From an uncultured Candidatus Nitrosopumilus sp. (GTDB taxonomy: Archaea; Thermoproteota; Nitrososphaeria; Nitrososphaerales; Nitrosopumilaceae), in contig CAJQSE010000026.1 in NCBI GenBank assembly GCA_905612485.1, forward strand, positions 40,050 to 104,049: 64,000 nucleotides of DNA. Reading direction: 5' to 3'. Below the pieces are notes generated by a model. It was not told where the DNA came from. It ran no database searches and saw only the letters and a list, made by a program, of their open reading frames with translations. The position numbers and the translations under genes were made by a program. Positions 40,310 to 49,105 of this stretch are shown one piece after another (within the stretch, counting starts at the first letter, position 1; each line of letters opens with the position of its first letter).

Positions 40310-41194
40310 ATGGATTTACAAAAATTCATTGAGACACAGGAATTGTCTAATTTTCCTATTGGATTGGGTGGATGTAGAACTATGGATTATTTTTTTGATT
40401 CTTGTGATTATGATCTTATGGTTTTTGATGAAAATTCTTCTAATAACCAAATTATTTCATTTGAGAATAATTTAATTACTATCCATCATGCATCACTATC
40501 TGAAACAAATACTAAAAAACTTCTTCAATATGATAAATTGAATATTATTCAAGATGATTCTTGGAATTTGAAAATATTTCTTTCTAAAATTTCTCAAAAG
40601 AGAACTTTGCTATTTTCTGATTTTGCAAAAAACTCTTTAATTGAATCTCTTTTTTGTTGTCAAAAAACTAAGGATGGCATTGACAATAATGATGTATTTG
40701 CAGCATGTTGGCAAAAATGTGCTTCTTATTATTTAGCTGATGCCTTATCTTCTTTAAATAATAATCCATCAAGCCCTTCTCACATGCTTGGTTCACTTCG
40801 TAAATTTAAAAAAAATTCTATCAATAATCATATTTCTAGCATTTTGGATACCATTGGAATTGAAAGAGCTACTCCCACATTATTAGAACGTATGTTAAAA
40901 TCTACTATTGGTTTTTCTGATTTAGTTGAGAAAAATAATCATTCTGAATTAATTCAACAAAAATATGATTTTTTCTTAAAAAATTCAATGCTTTCTGATT
41001 GTTACTTTTATCTTGGATATGTCAACAAAGAAAATTTTATTCTAATTAAGGATGAATTGAATAGAAAGCAGGATCTAATTCATATTCTGAAAATTGCCTT
41101 TGACATTGAATCTAATTCAAATCTTCTTTCACAACAAGCTAAAACCATTCAAACTAGTTGTAATGATATTCTTGAGATAATTTCAAGTACATGA
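40310..41194 (+). CDS. Nucleotidyltransferase-like hypothetical protein
   Basis: GLGGCRTMDYFFDSCDYDLMVFDE resembles the NTase G(G/S)...DxD motif; helical C-terminal half. Confidence 0.5.
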   Translation: MDLQKFIETQELSNFPIGLGGCRTMDYFFDSCDYDLMVFDENSSNNQIISFENNLITIHHASLSETNTKKLLQYDKLNIIQDDSWNLKIFLSKISQKRTLLFSDFAKNSLIESLFCCQKTKDGIDNNDVFAACWQKCASYYLADALSSLNNNPSSPSHMLGSLRKFKKNSINNHISSILDTIGIERATPTLLERMLKSTIGFSDLVEKNNHSELIQQKYDFFLKNSMLSDCYFYLGYVNKENFILIKDELNRKQDLIHILKIAFDIESNSNLLSQQAKTIQTSCNDILEIISST

Positions 41195-41244
41195 TTCAGT
41201 ATTATGCACTAACCTTTTAAAACAAGTGATGTTCTTGGTTTATC

Positions 41245-41391
41245 ATGGTAGATCAAGCATGTGGTTGCGAAGCTGACAGCGGCGACCCAGATTACTCATG
41301 TGACTGTGCAATGCAAGGAGCTTGCATATGCAGTGCAGATTGCAAATGTACAACTGACGTTTGTAAAGAAGCTGTTTCACAAATGAATTAA
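41245..41391 (+). CDS. Metallothionein-like Cys-rich microprotein (48 aa, 9 Cys)
   Basis: MVDQACGCEADSGDPDYSCDCAMQGACICSADCKCTTDVCKEAVSQMN*; four CxC motifs. Confidence 0.75.
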   Translation: MVDQACGCEADSGDPDYSCDCAMQGACICSADCKCTTDVCKEAVSQMN

Positions 41392-41427
41392 AACAGCTAA
41401 TTACAACCTAATTTTTTATTTTTTAAT

Positions 41428-41595
41428 TTAATCGTCTTCTTGCTCAAAGCCCCAAGATTTTACTAATTCTTTTTGGAACTTGTCTGCTTGTTTTTCATCT
41501 AATGGAAATCCACAATTTTTATGAGTAGGAACAACTGTCATTCCATCAAGTTTGAATTCTACTTCAAACAAGTGAACTTTAGAACATTCGCACAT
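41428..41595 (-). CDS. Small hypothetical protein (55 aa)
   Basis: MCECSKVHLFEVEFKLDGMTVVPTHKNCGFPLDEKQADKFQKELVKSWGFEQEDD*. Confidence 0.6.
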   Translation of the reverse strand: MCECSKVHLFEVEFKLDGMTVVPTHKNCGFPLDEKQADKFQKELVKSWGFEQEDD

Positions 41596-41718
41596 TTCTA
41601 TTTTTTTTGAACATTCCTCTATATTTGCCTATTTGAATTAAATTTTAATACCTATTTTTAGTATTTTTTGATTATTTGAATAACGTTTAACTATCGCTTT
41701 TACTAATTTTTTTTAGAT

Positions 41719-43236
41719 TTGAAGACGATATTATCAATTCCAATTATTCTTGTATTATTTTTAGGAATAACTATGACTTCATCTGCATATGGACAGATTG
41801 AAGCTGGTGGTGTAAGTTCTGATACGCTCCCAAAAGGAACTACATGGTATGCTGGTGAGGGACTCAAACAAGGTGATTTTTTTTCTTATTCCACATGTTT
41901 TGTTGATTACAAAGAATGTACAAATTTTGAGATGGACTTTTGGATTAAAGGTGATAAAAAAGTTGGTAGTGAAACCAAGTGGTTAGCTGAAGTTGTTGTT
42001 TATGATGGAAATAAAGTAATTGTTGGTGAAATGGAGTTGGGTAAAATTGCTCCAGAACCTACTGGTGGCACTCCTGAATTGGGTATTTACCGTGGTGCAT
42101 TCAAGTCCTCTATTGCTTGGCTATCTGCTTTTGCAACATCTGATGGAAGTTCTGGAGGGAAAGGTCCTAAAGGATTTGATGAAGTATCTTGGGGTAAAAT
42201 TGGAAACATTGGTGGTCAACAAGTTGTTCCATTAGCTATTGAAACTATTACAGTTCCTGCAGGAACTTGGGAAACTGTAATAATGTCTTGGAAAACAGGA
42301 GGGGCTGTAAGTAAAGTTTGGATTGCAGATGATTTTCCATTTCCAATAAAAGCTAAAACCTACACTCATGTTGCTGAAGGTATTCCTCCACCAGAGTATG
42401 ATTTTCAATTGTTAAAGTATAAAGAAAATGTACAACAATCTCCATTTGTTGGAATTGAATCTACTGTAGATGATCTAATTGCTGCTGGATGTGACACTGA
42501 TATTGAAAAGGAAGTAATTCATAAAAAATCTACCACGAACTTCAAATATCAAGTTCATATTTTCTATGGACCTGAATATCCAGTTCAAGGATGTGAGATA
42601 CAATTTCTAGTTAATTTCTTAAAATTTAGTGATGAAACTGAATTTTTGAACCAAGTACAATATGATATTTTTGTTGTAGATGATAAAGGCATTCGAACAA
42701 GATCTATTGCACAAGAAGAGGGTAGACAATTCCTTTACTCTCCATCTGGTCAAGCTCTAATTGATTTTGTTATTAAAGAGGATCCTGGAACTGCAAATTA
42801 TGTAATTTGGGTTTATGGCTTAGCCCCAAATGGAATTGTTCCATCTGGACCTTCTGATTATCTCCAAATAGAGGTTCCAATTTATGCTTCAGATGGAAGT
42901 ATACCTGTTGCAAAAATCCCCTCTTGGATTAAAAATAATGCCGGTTGGTGGGCTGATGGCACCATAGATGATAAATCATTTATACAAGGAATTCAATTTT
43001 TAATTAAAGAAAAAATAATGAAAATTCCAAAAACCACCCAAGGAACTGGGGGAAGTTCTAACGACATCCCCTCTTGGATTAAAAATAACGCCGGCTGGTG
43101 GGCTGATGGCACCATAGATGATGAATCCTTTATCCAAGGAATTCAATTTTTAATTAAAGAAGGAATTATGAAAGTTCCACAACCTTACCAGAGTAATACT
43201 TCTACTGGTGCTGAACCTCCAGCCTGGTATAATTAG
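41719..43236 (+). CDS. Secreted protein with C-terminal duplicated 'PSWIKNNAGWWADG' repeat
   Basis: N-terminal signal-like segment; two near-identical ~37-aa units. Confidence 0.85.
   Translation: MKTILSIPIILVLFLGITMTSSAYGQIEAGGVSSDTLPKGTTWYAGEGLKQGDFFSYSTCFVDYKECTNFEMDFWIKGDKKVGSETKWLAEVVVYDGNKVIVGEMELGKIAPEPTGGTPELGIYRGAFKSSIAWLSAFATSDGSSGGKGPKGFDEVSWGKIGNIGGQQVVPLAIETITVPAGTWETVIMSWKTGGAVSKVWIADDFPFPIKAKTYTHVAEGIPPPEYDFQLLKYKENVQQSPFVGIESTVDDLIAAGCDTDIEKEVIHKKSTTNFKYQVHIFYGPEYPVQGCEIQFLVNFLKFSDETEFLNQVQYDIFVVDDKGIRTRSIAQEEGRQFLYSPSGQALIDFVIKEDPGTANYVIWVYGLAPNGIVPSGPSDYLQIEVPIYASDGSIPVAKIPSWIKNNAGWWADGTIDDKSFIQGIQFLIKEKIMKIPKTTQGTGGSSNDIPSWIKNNAGWWADGTIDDESFIQGIQFLIKEGIMKVPQPYQSNTSTGAEPPAWYN
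42918..43178 (+). repeat. Two ~111-nt direct repeats, period 150 nt (42918-43028, 43068-43178)
   Basis: ccctcttggattaaaaata...gccgg.tggtgggctgatggcaccatagatgat.aatc.tttat.caaggaattcaatttttaattaaaga in both copies. Confidence 0.9.
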
Positions 43237-43298
43237 AGCCTAAATTTTTGATGTTCTACATTCAAATTATTGATTTTTCATTAATTTTTTGATAACAA

Positions 43299-43658
43299 AT
43301 GGTAGGTCTTTTCAAACAACCAAAACGTCATTTAAAAAAATTAATCAGAGATGGGGAATATACTGATGCAATTGTATTTGGAAAAAATTTAGAACCTGAA
43401 TATTCTGATGATTCTGATTTTATGTTCATTATGGGGAGTATCTATTTTATTGTAGATGATGTAAAAAAGGCATTACCTTATTTTGAAAAATCTTTTCAAC
43501 TAAATGCAGATGATGTTGAAATGCTTACTCTAAAAACTAATGTTCATTTGGCATTACAACAAAAAGATGAGGCCATAAATTGTTGTAAGAGAATTATAAA
43601 ATTAGAGCCAAAAAATTCTGAAGCTGAATCCTTACTTGAACAATTAGAAAATATTTAG
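43299..43658 (+). CDS. TPR repeat protein
   Basis: ALPYFEKSFQLNADDVEMLTLKTNVHLALQQKDEAINCCKRIIKLEPKNSEA. Confidence 0.8.
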   Translation: MVGLFKQPKRHLKKLIRDGEYTDAIVFGKNLEPEYSDDSDFMFIMGSIYFIVDDVKKALPYFEKSFQLNADDVEMLTLKTNVHLALQQKDEAINCCKRIIKLEPKNSEAESLLEQLENI

Positions 43659-43660
43659 AA

Positions 43661-44140
43661 TTATTGATTTTTTTTCATTTCATATGCATTTTCCATTAAC
43701 CAATTACAAAATGCTGTAACATTTTCATCAAATTCAGTCCATATGTGAACTGAATGAGGTAAAATATCTATTTTCCAATTATCTGTAAAAACTCTAACCC
43801 CCTCTTTATTTTCATACATGTATGCATCTTCTGTTTTTACATCCCCTAGCATCTCTATTGCTTTTTGTTTAATGATTTCTCTATCTATTGGAAATCTTTC
43901 TCTTTCATAATCTATAATTAAACTCAAATCTCTTTTTCCATACATTTCAAATTCTTCTATTCTTCCTTGTTTTGGAAAATTTACAATTAGTTTGATGTTG
44001 TACATTTTACCAACTTCTTTTCCAATTTCTACTATTCTCTTGTATCCTAAACCTGGATTTTTTTTGATAAGAAATATGATTTGCGCAAGTTCTTTTTTTA
44101 ATTCATTTTGTAAGTCTGTAATTAATTCTGAGAATATCAT
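43661..44140 (-). CDS. Hypothetical protein
   Basis: Intact 159-aa ORF. Confidence 0.6.
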   Translation of the reverse strand: MIFSELITDLQNELKKELAQIIFLIKKNPGLGYKRIVEIGKEVGKMYNIKLIVNFPKQGRIEEFEMYGKRDLSLIIDYERERFPIDREIIKQKAIEMLGDVKTEDAYMYENKEGVRVFTDNWKIDILPHSVHIWTEFDENVTAFCNWLMENAYEMKKNQ

Positions 44141-44222
44141 TAATTATTATCTGAAAAATTCCTATTATAATCATTAATTTCAGTCAAGATTAGTTTTTTT
44201 AGAACTATAATAGATTTAGAGT

Positions 44223-44867
44223 ATGGCAATGCCTGAAGGTTATGATGGAATGAGAACTGGTGATGAATCCGAAAGAACTGATGATCCTAATGAATACAAG
44301 CGTACATGCATTGATTTTATTGAAGATATTTCTCACGATTATGAAGCTTGGGTTGATTATTACAAATTACCTGAAGATGAAGATAAACGAAGACGTGCAG
44401 GAATTCATGCAACCATAACTCGAACAAATGAATGGTTAGCAAAAGTTGCACAATCTATCAAAGCAGTAGATGTTATAATGAATGACGGAATTCAAAAGAT
44501 GGCTGAATCTACAGCTGGTAAACCTCTTGAAATTGGAGTTTTTGTAAATCAAAAATCAGGATACACTGAAACAAAACCTGGAATTATTGATGTAATTATT
44601 AAAGGACATCCTAGAAAAAATAGAAAAATGAAACTTGGTTATCATTTCAAAGATGATAGATTCCGTATTGAATCTACATGCGGTGCATACTTGGAAGAAA
44701 ATAATTTACCAACTGTGGAATCTAATGAGTTGGATCTTCATTTAAAACTTCATGCAGAAAATGGTAAGCCTCGTGATGTAATTTCATTTACTGTTACTGT
44801 TAGTGAAATTGAAAATGATGTTGAATTTGATAGACGTGGTGTTTCTACAGTAGTTCATTTAGTTTAA
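44223..44867 (+). CDS. Conserved-type hypothetical protein
   Basis: Intact 214-aa ORF. Confidence 0.65.
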   Translation: MAMPEGYDGMRTGDESERTDDPNEYKRTCIDFIEDISHDYEAWVDYYKLPEDEDKRRRAGIHATITRTNEWLAKVAQSIKAVDVIMNDGIQKMAESTAGKPLEIGVFVNQKSGYTETKPGIIDVIIKGHPRKNRKMKLGYHFKDDRFRIESTCGAYLEENNLPTVESNELDLHLKLHAENGKPRDVISFTVTVSEIENDVEFDRRGVSTVVHLV

Positions 44868-45196
44868 TTTTTATTATTAGAATCTAATGTAACTTCAATG
44901 GCAACTCTTTTTTCGTCCGCACGTTTTTCTCCAGGATATTTTAATTGAGAAATTTTTTGATTTAATTCATCATCTGTAACTAGAGATGCTTTTCCAGTAA
45001 ATTCCATATTATTATATTGAATTTTTACTTCAGAATTTGTAATTGCATTTTGAAACCAATCTCCATCTGGACGATGTCTTGAAAAATAGATTTTTTTATT
45101 ATATTTTACAGCCCTTAGCCATACTGAATGAGGGTTTCCTGTTTTCCTTCCTTTTGTAATTAGAATTGGTCTGAATCTTTCTTCTGAAATTTCCAT
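44864..45196 (-). CDS. FDOR-type (deazaflavin-dependent oxidoreductase-like) split-barrel protein
   Basis: RPILITKGRKTGNPHSVWLRAVKYNKKIYFSRHRPDGDWFQNAITNSEVKIQ. Confidence 0.6.
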   Translation of the reverse strand: MEISEERFRPILITKGRKTGNPHSVWLRAVKYNKKIYFSRHRPDGDWFQNAITNSEVKIQYNNMEFTGKASLVTDDELNQKISQLKYPGEKRADEKRVAIEVTLDSNNKN

Positions 45197-45330
45197 GCCT
45201 ACTATAATCTGTCAAGTAATTTAATCCCATTGATAGAAATTTCTGATATTTGAAAAATCGGCGAAAAAATTATCTTAGGAATGACTAAAGAAGAATTTTA
45301 AAATATTGAATGATTCTTTTTTATTATATT

Positions 45331-45423
45331 CTATTTTTTTACACAAATTGCACAAACAGGACTTCCATCCTCAAGTGTAATATCTACATTTGATGAGTGA
45401 CATTTTTGACATAATCCTTTCAT
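45331..45423 (-). CDS. Zinc-ribbon-like microprotein (30 aa)
   Basis: MKGLCQKCHSSNVDITLEDGSPVCAICVKK*; CxxC...CxxC. Confidence 0.5.
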   Translation of the reverse strand: MKGLCQKCHSSNVDITLEDGSPVCAICVKK

Positions 45424-45517
45424 ACTTCATGTTCGCAAAATACTCTTTTTAAATTTTTTATGAGTAGTTTTTGATCTAATACTTAGTAATTTATAATTCT
45501 CAAAATGGATTAAGTTA

Positions 45518-46516
45518 TTGTATGCTATAGAAACAAAATCTCTTACTAAATCATTTGGAGATCTAGTTGCAGTAAATGATGTCTCTTTTTCAGTAGAAAA
45601 AGGAGAAATTTTTGGATTTTTGGGACCTAATGGTGCTGGAAAAAGTACTACCATGATGATTTTTACAACTTTACTAAAACCTACATCTGGAAAAGCTTTG
45701 ATTGCAGGTTTTGATGTGATGAAAGATGCCAAACATGTTAGAGAAAATATTGGATTTGTACAACAAGAAACTACTGTTGATGAATATCTAACTGGACGTG
45801 AAAATCTATTATTACAAGCAAAATTAAATCATATTCCAAAAAATGAAATTAATCAAAGAATTAATGAAGTTTTAGAATTAATTGAACTTTCAGATAAACA
45901 ACATCAAGCTGTCGTTACATATTCTGGCGGTATGCGAAAGAGGTTAGATATTGCTGGAGGCCTTTTACATCATCCAAAAGTCTTGTTTCTTGATGAACCT
46001 ACTGTTGGATTAGATATTCAAACTAGGAGAAAAATTTGGCAATATATTAAAAAAATTCACATTGAATTTGATATGACTATTTTTCTTACTACTCACTATA
46101 TGGAAGAGGCAGATAATCTATGTGACCGAATTGGAATTATAGATGGTGGTAAGATTCAAGTCATTGATTCTCCTCAAAATATGAAAAATGCTTTGGGCAA
46201 TGAAATTATTTCACTAGTTGTAAATAATAATAACAATCATGATTCATTTTTAGCAGAATTAAAAAAGATTAAATTTATCAAAAAAATTAATGAGGAAGAT
46301 TTAAAATTAATTCTTTTTACCTCAAATGGAACCGAAGTTATTCCAAAAATTTTTCAAATTTCATCTGATCTTGAAATTAAAATTACTACCATATCTCTAA
46401 CACAACCCACACTTGATGATGTTTTCATTTCTTACACTGGACATGAAATTAGAGATGACAAGTCAAAATTTAATCGAAAGATTGAACATGCAAAAATGAA
46501 GAGGTTACGAGCATGA
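45518..46516 (+). CDS. ABC transporter ATP-binding protein (DrrA-like)
   Basis: FLGPNGAGKSTTMMIFTTLLKPTSG; YSGGMRKRLDIAGGLLHHPKVLFLDEPTVGLD. Confidence 0.94.
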   Translation: MYAIETKSLTKSFGDLVAVNDVSFSVEKGEIFGFLGPNGAGKSTTMMIFTTLLKPTSGKALIAGFDVMKDAKHVRENIGFVQQETTVDEYLTGRENLLLQAKLNHIPKNEINQRINEVLELIELSDKQHQAVVTYSGGMRKRLDIAGGLLHHPKVLFLDEPTVGLDIQTRRKIWQYIKKIHIEFDMTIFLTTHYMEEADNLCDRIGIIDGGKIQVIDSPQNMKNALGNEIISLVVNNNNNHDSFLAELKKIKFIKKINEEDLKLILFTSNGTEVIPKIFQISSDLEIKITTISLTQPTLDDVFISYTGHEIRDDKSKFNRKIEHAKMKRLRA

Positions 46517-47298
46517 ATAGTATAATGTACGACACATATACGATTTTTTGGCGTGAATTAAAGAGATACAAAAAATCTAGAAGTGGAGTTTTAATTAGAT
46601 TAATTCAACCTGCCATTTGGATAATTGTAGTTGGAAATATTTTTTCAGAGACTCAACCATTAATTCAATCGGTAGGATTTGAAGGTGAATATATTGAATT
46701 TATGGCTCCTGGTGTCATTATCTTGACTGCCATTTTTACAAGTATTTTTGGTGGAGTTAACACACTTTGGGATCGAAGATATGGTTTTATGAACAAGGCA
46801 TTAACTTCACCAATTTCACGTTCTGCAATTGCTTTGGGAAAAATGTCTGCTATTTCTTTAATTGCAGCTTTACAAGCAAGTTTGATTATTGGAATTGCTT
46901 TAGCTATTGGTGTTACATTTCCAAACCCATTAATGATTATTCCAATAATGGGGATTGTTATTTTATTCTCACTGGGTTTTTCGGGAATATCTGTTACTCT
47001 TGCAGCAACTGCAAAATCCCAAGAAACTTTTTGGGGAATGATAAATTTACTTGGCATGCCATTATTCATGTTAAGTCCTGCATTATTCCCATTAGAATTA
47101 TTACCAAATTGGCTTGCTGTAATTGCAAAATTGAACCCTGTTACTTATACTGTTTTGTTAGTTAGAGAATTAATGACTGGTGTTTCTGAAGGTGGTATCC
47201 CAATATTGATTAGTATTGGAGTTATCTTTGCATTTGTAATTGCAATGGTGGCCATTACAAGTTATGTGTTTACTAGAGAAGTAAACAAACCATTTTAA
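46513..47298 (+). CDS. ABC-2 type transporter permease
   Basis: Multi-TM; MNKALTSPISRSAIALGKM...; overlaps ATPase gene. Confidence 0.92.
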   Translation: MNSIMYDTYTIFWRELKRYKKSRSGVLIRLIQPAIWIIVVGNIFSETQPLIQSVGFEGEYIEFMAPGVIILTAIFTSIFGGVNTLWDRRYGFMNKALTSPISRSAIALGKMSAISLIAALQASLIIGIALAIGVTFPNPLMIIPIMGIVILFSLGFSGISVTLAATAKSQETFWGMINLLGMPLFMLSPALFPLELLPNWLAVIAKLNPVTYTVLLVRELMTGVSEGGIPILISIGVIFAFVIAMVAITSYVFTREVNKPF

Positions 47299-47336
47299 GA
47301 AAAAATAACAATTACATATTTTTTAACAATTCAATA

Positions 47337-47348
47337 GTGATCAATCAC
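47337..47348. promoter_or_regulatory. Inverted repeat GTGAT-CA-ATCAC upstream of the DUF47-PiT operon
   Basis: Perfect 5-bp arms, in the intergenic region. Confidence 0.35.
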
Positions 47349-47396
47349 AAATTACTTACGATCAACTGTGTCTATATAGAACAATATACTTTATGG

Positions 47397-47413
47397 AGAC
47401 TTTCCTTAAGTCT
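47397..47413. promoter_or_regulatory. Inverted repeat AGACTT-tcctt-AAGTCT upstream of the DUF47 gene
   Basis: Perfect 6-bp arms, ~20 nt before the probable ATG at 47434; TATATAGA element upstream. Confidence 0.4.
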
Positions 47414-47433
47414 TAACATATCTGTTGATTGTT

Positions 47434-48063
47434 ATGGGACTATGGTTATCTTGGATTAAATCCAATGAAAAAGAACTTTTAAAAATTTTAGATAATTTGG
47501 CAAAAAAAGCAGTTGAAATCTCTGAGGCTGTAGTGATTTTATTTGATGATCTTACTAATGTTGAGCAGGCAGCAAAAATTCACCAATTAGAAACTGAAGC
47601 AGATGTTTTAACACGAGATATATTTTCAGAGTTAAATAAAACGTTCATTACACCTCTAGATCGTGAAGATATGCAAAGAATTGCATCAAAAATAGATGAT
47701 GTGATTGATTTCATGGATGGTATTGCTGCTAGAGTGTTTAGTTACAAAATTACTTCTTCCCCACCATACTGTAAAGAGATGGCAATAGAGTTGGTCAAAG
47801 CTACAAAAGAAGTGAAATACATGATTTCAAAATTACAACGAATTAAGGATTCTAAAGATATGATTCAACATTGTCGAAATACTAGTGACATTGAACATAT
47901 TGTAGATGATTTGTATAAAGAAGCAATTAGAGAATTATTTGAAAGTGATGATGCAATTAAAATCATCAAACTAAAAGATATCTATGAAACAATGGAAACT
48001 GCATCTGACCGATGTGTAGATGTATCTGATGTTATTGAAGATATTGTTTTGAAATATACCTGA
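47434..48063 (+). CDS. DUF47/PhoU-like phosphate transport regulator
   Basis: QLETEADVLTRDIFSELNKTFITPLDREDMQRIASKIDDVIDFMDG. Confidence 0.92.
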   Translation: MGLWLSWIKSNEKELLKILDNLAKKAVEISEAVVILFDDLTNVEQAAKIHQLETEADVLTRDIFSELNKTFITPLDREDMQRIASKIDDVIDFMDGIAARVFSYKITSSPPYCKEMAIELVKATKEVKYMISKLQRIKDSKDMIQHCRNTSDIEHIVDDLYKEAIRELFESDDAIKIIKLKDIYETMETASDRCVDVSDVIEDIVLKYT

Positions 48064-48072
48064 GATGATTGA

Positions 48073-49059
48073 ATGTTAGAGATAGCAATAGCAGCAATAA
48101 TTATTGCATTAATATTTGATTTTGTAAATGGGTTTAATGACTCTGCAAATTCAGTTGCTACTGTAATTGGAACTCGTGTTTTAAAACCAATTCATGCCGT
48201 AAGTTTATCTGCTGTAATGAATTTCATTGGTCCACTTGTTTTTGGAGTTGCAGTTGCACAAACAATTGCAAAAGGAATTGTACAACCCGATGATATTACA
48301 GTGTACATAATTATAGGTGGATTGTCAGGTGCTATCGGATGGAGTACCCTTTGTACTTATTTTGGATTACCAATTTCTAACAGTCATTCTTTAATAGGTG
48401 GAATAATGGGTGCAGGAATTGCAGGATTAGGATTTGAAAAATTAGTTTATGGTGGATTAACTAAAGTTTTTGCAGGAATTGTAATTGCTCCAATTGGAGG
48501 GCTAATTGTTGGTCTTTTGTTAACTGGCTTAATAATTACAATATTTGCAAATCGTAAACCTGCGCCTGTAAACAAAACATTTGGTAGATTACAAATTATT
48601 TCCTCAGCATGGTTTGCTTTAACTCATGGTGCAAATGATGGCCAAAAAACTATGGGTATTATTGCCTTAATTTTATTTTCTGCAGGAATGATTCCTGAAC
48701 TTGACATACCTCTTTGGGTAATTTTTGCTGCAGCAGCTGCCATGGGACTTGGTACTTTCTTTGGCGGATACAAAGTAATCAAAACATTGGGAGTTAAAAT
48801 CACTAGGCTTCGACCATATCAAGGATTTGCAGCAGAAACAGGTGGCGGTATAATGTTGGCAGCTTTTGCAATATTGGGAATACCTGCCAGTACCACACAT
48901 GCTATTACAGGAACAATTATGGGTGCAGGCGCTGCTAGACGAAAACGAGCTGTAAGATGGAAAGTAAGTAGACAAATTATTTTCTCATGGATAATCACGA
49001 TTCCTGGTGCAGCTGGAATGGCAATTGGATTTACTTATCTGATTCATCTCTTTGTATAG
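48073..49059 (+). CDS. pit: PiT-family inorganic phosphate transporter
   Basis: FDFVNGFNDSANSVATVIGTRVL; SNSHSLIGGIMGAG; THGANDGQKTMG. Confidence 0.95.
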   Translation: MLEIAIAAIIIALIFDFVNGFNDSANSVATVIGTRVLKPIHAVSLSAVMNFIGPLVFGVAVAQTIAKGIVQPDDITVYIIIGGLSGAIGWSTLCTYFGLPISNSHSLIGGIMGAGIAGLGFEKLVYGGLTKVFAGIVIAPIGGLIVGLLLTGLIITIFANRKPAPVNKTFGRLQIISSAWFALTHGANDGQKTMGIIALILFSAGMIPELDIPLWVIFAAAAAMGLGTFFGGYKVIKTLGVKITRLRPYQGFAAETGGGIMLAAFAILGIPASTTHAITGTIMGAGAARRKRAVRWKVSRQIIFSWIITIPGAAGMAIGFTYLIHLFV

Positions 49060-49105
49060 TTTACATTGATTTTTATTTCAGCAATTTTTTTTCCAGATCC
49101 TACTA

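Noticed and set aside
41646-41670. AATAC...GTATT inverted repeat followed by T-run upstream of the secreted protein
   Set aside because: Short AT-only arms expected by chance in such AT-rich intergenic DNA
46767-47165. 132-aa alternative-frame ORF inside the ABC permease
   Set aside because: Overlaps the permease in another frame; Cys/Phe/Asn-rich shadow translation
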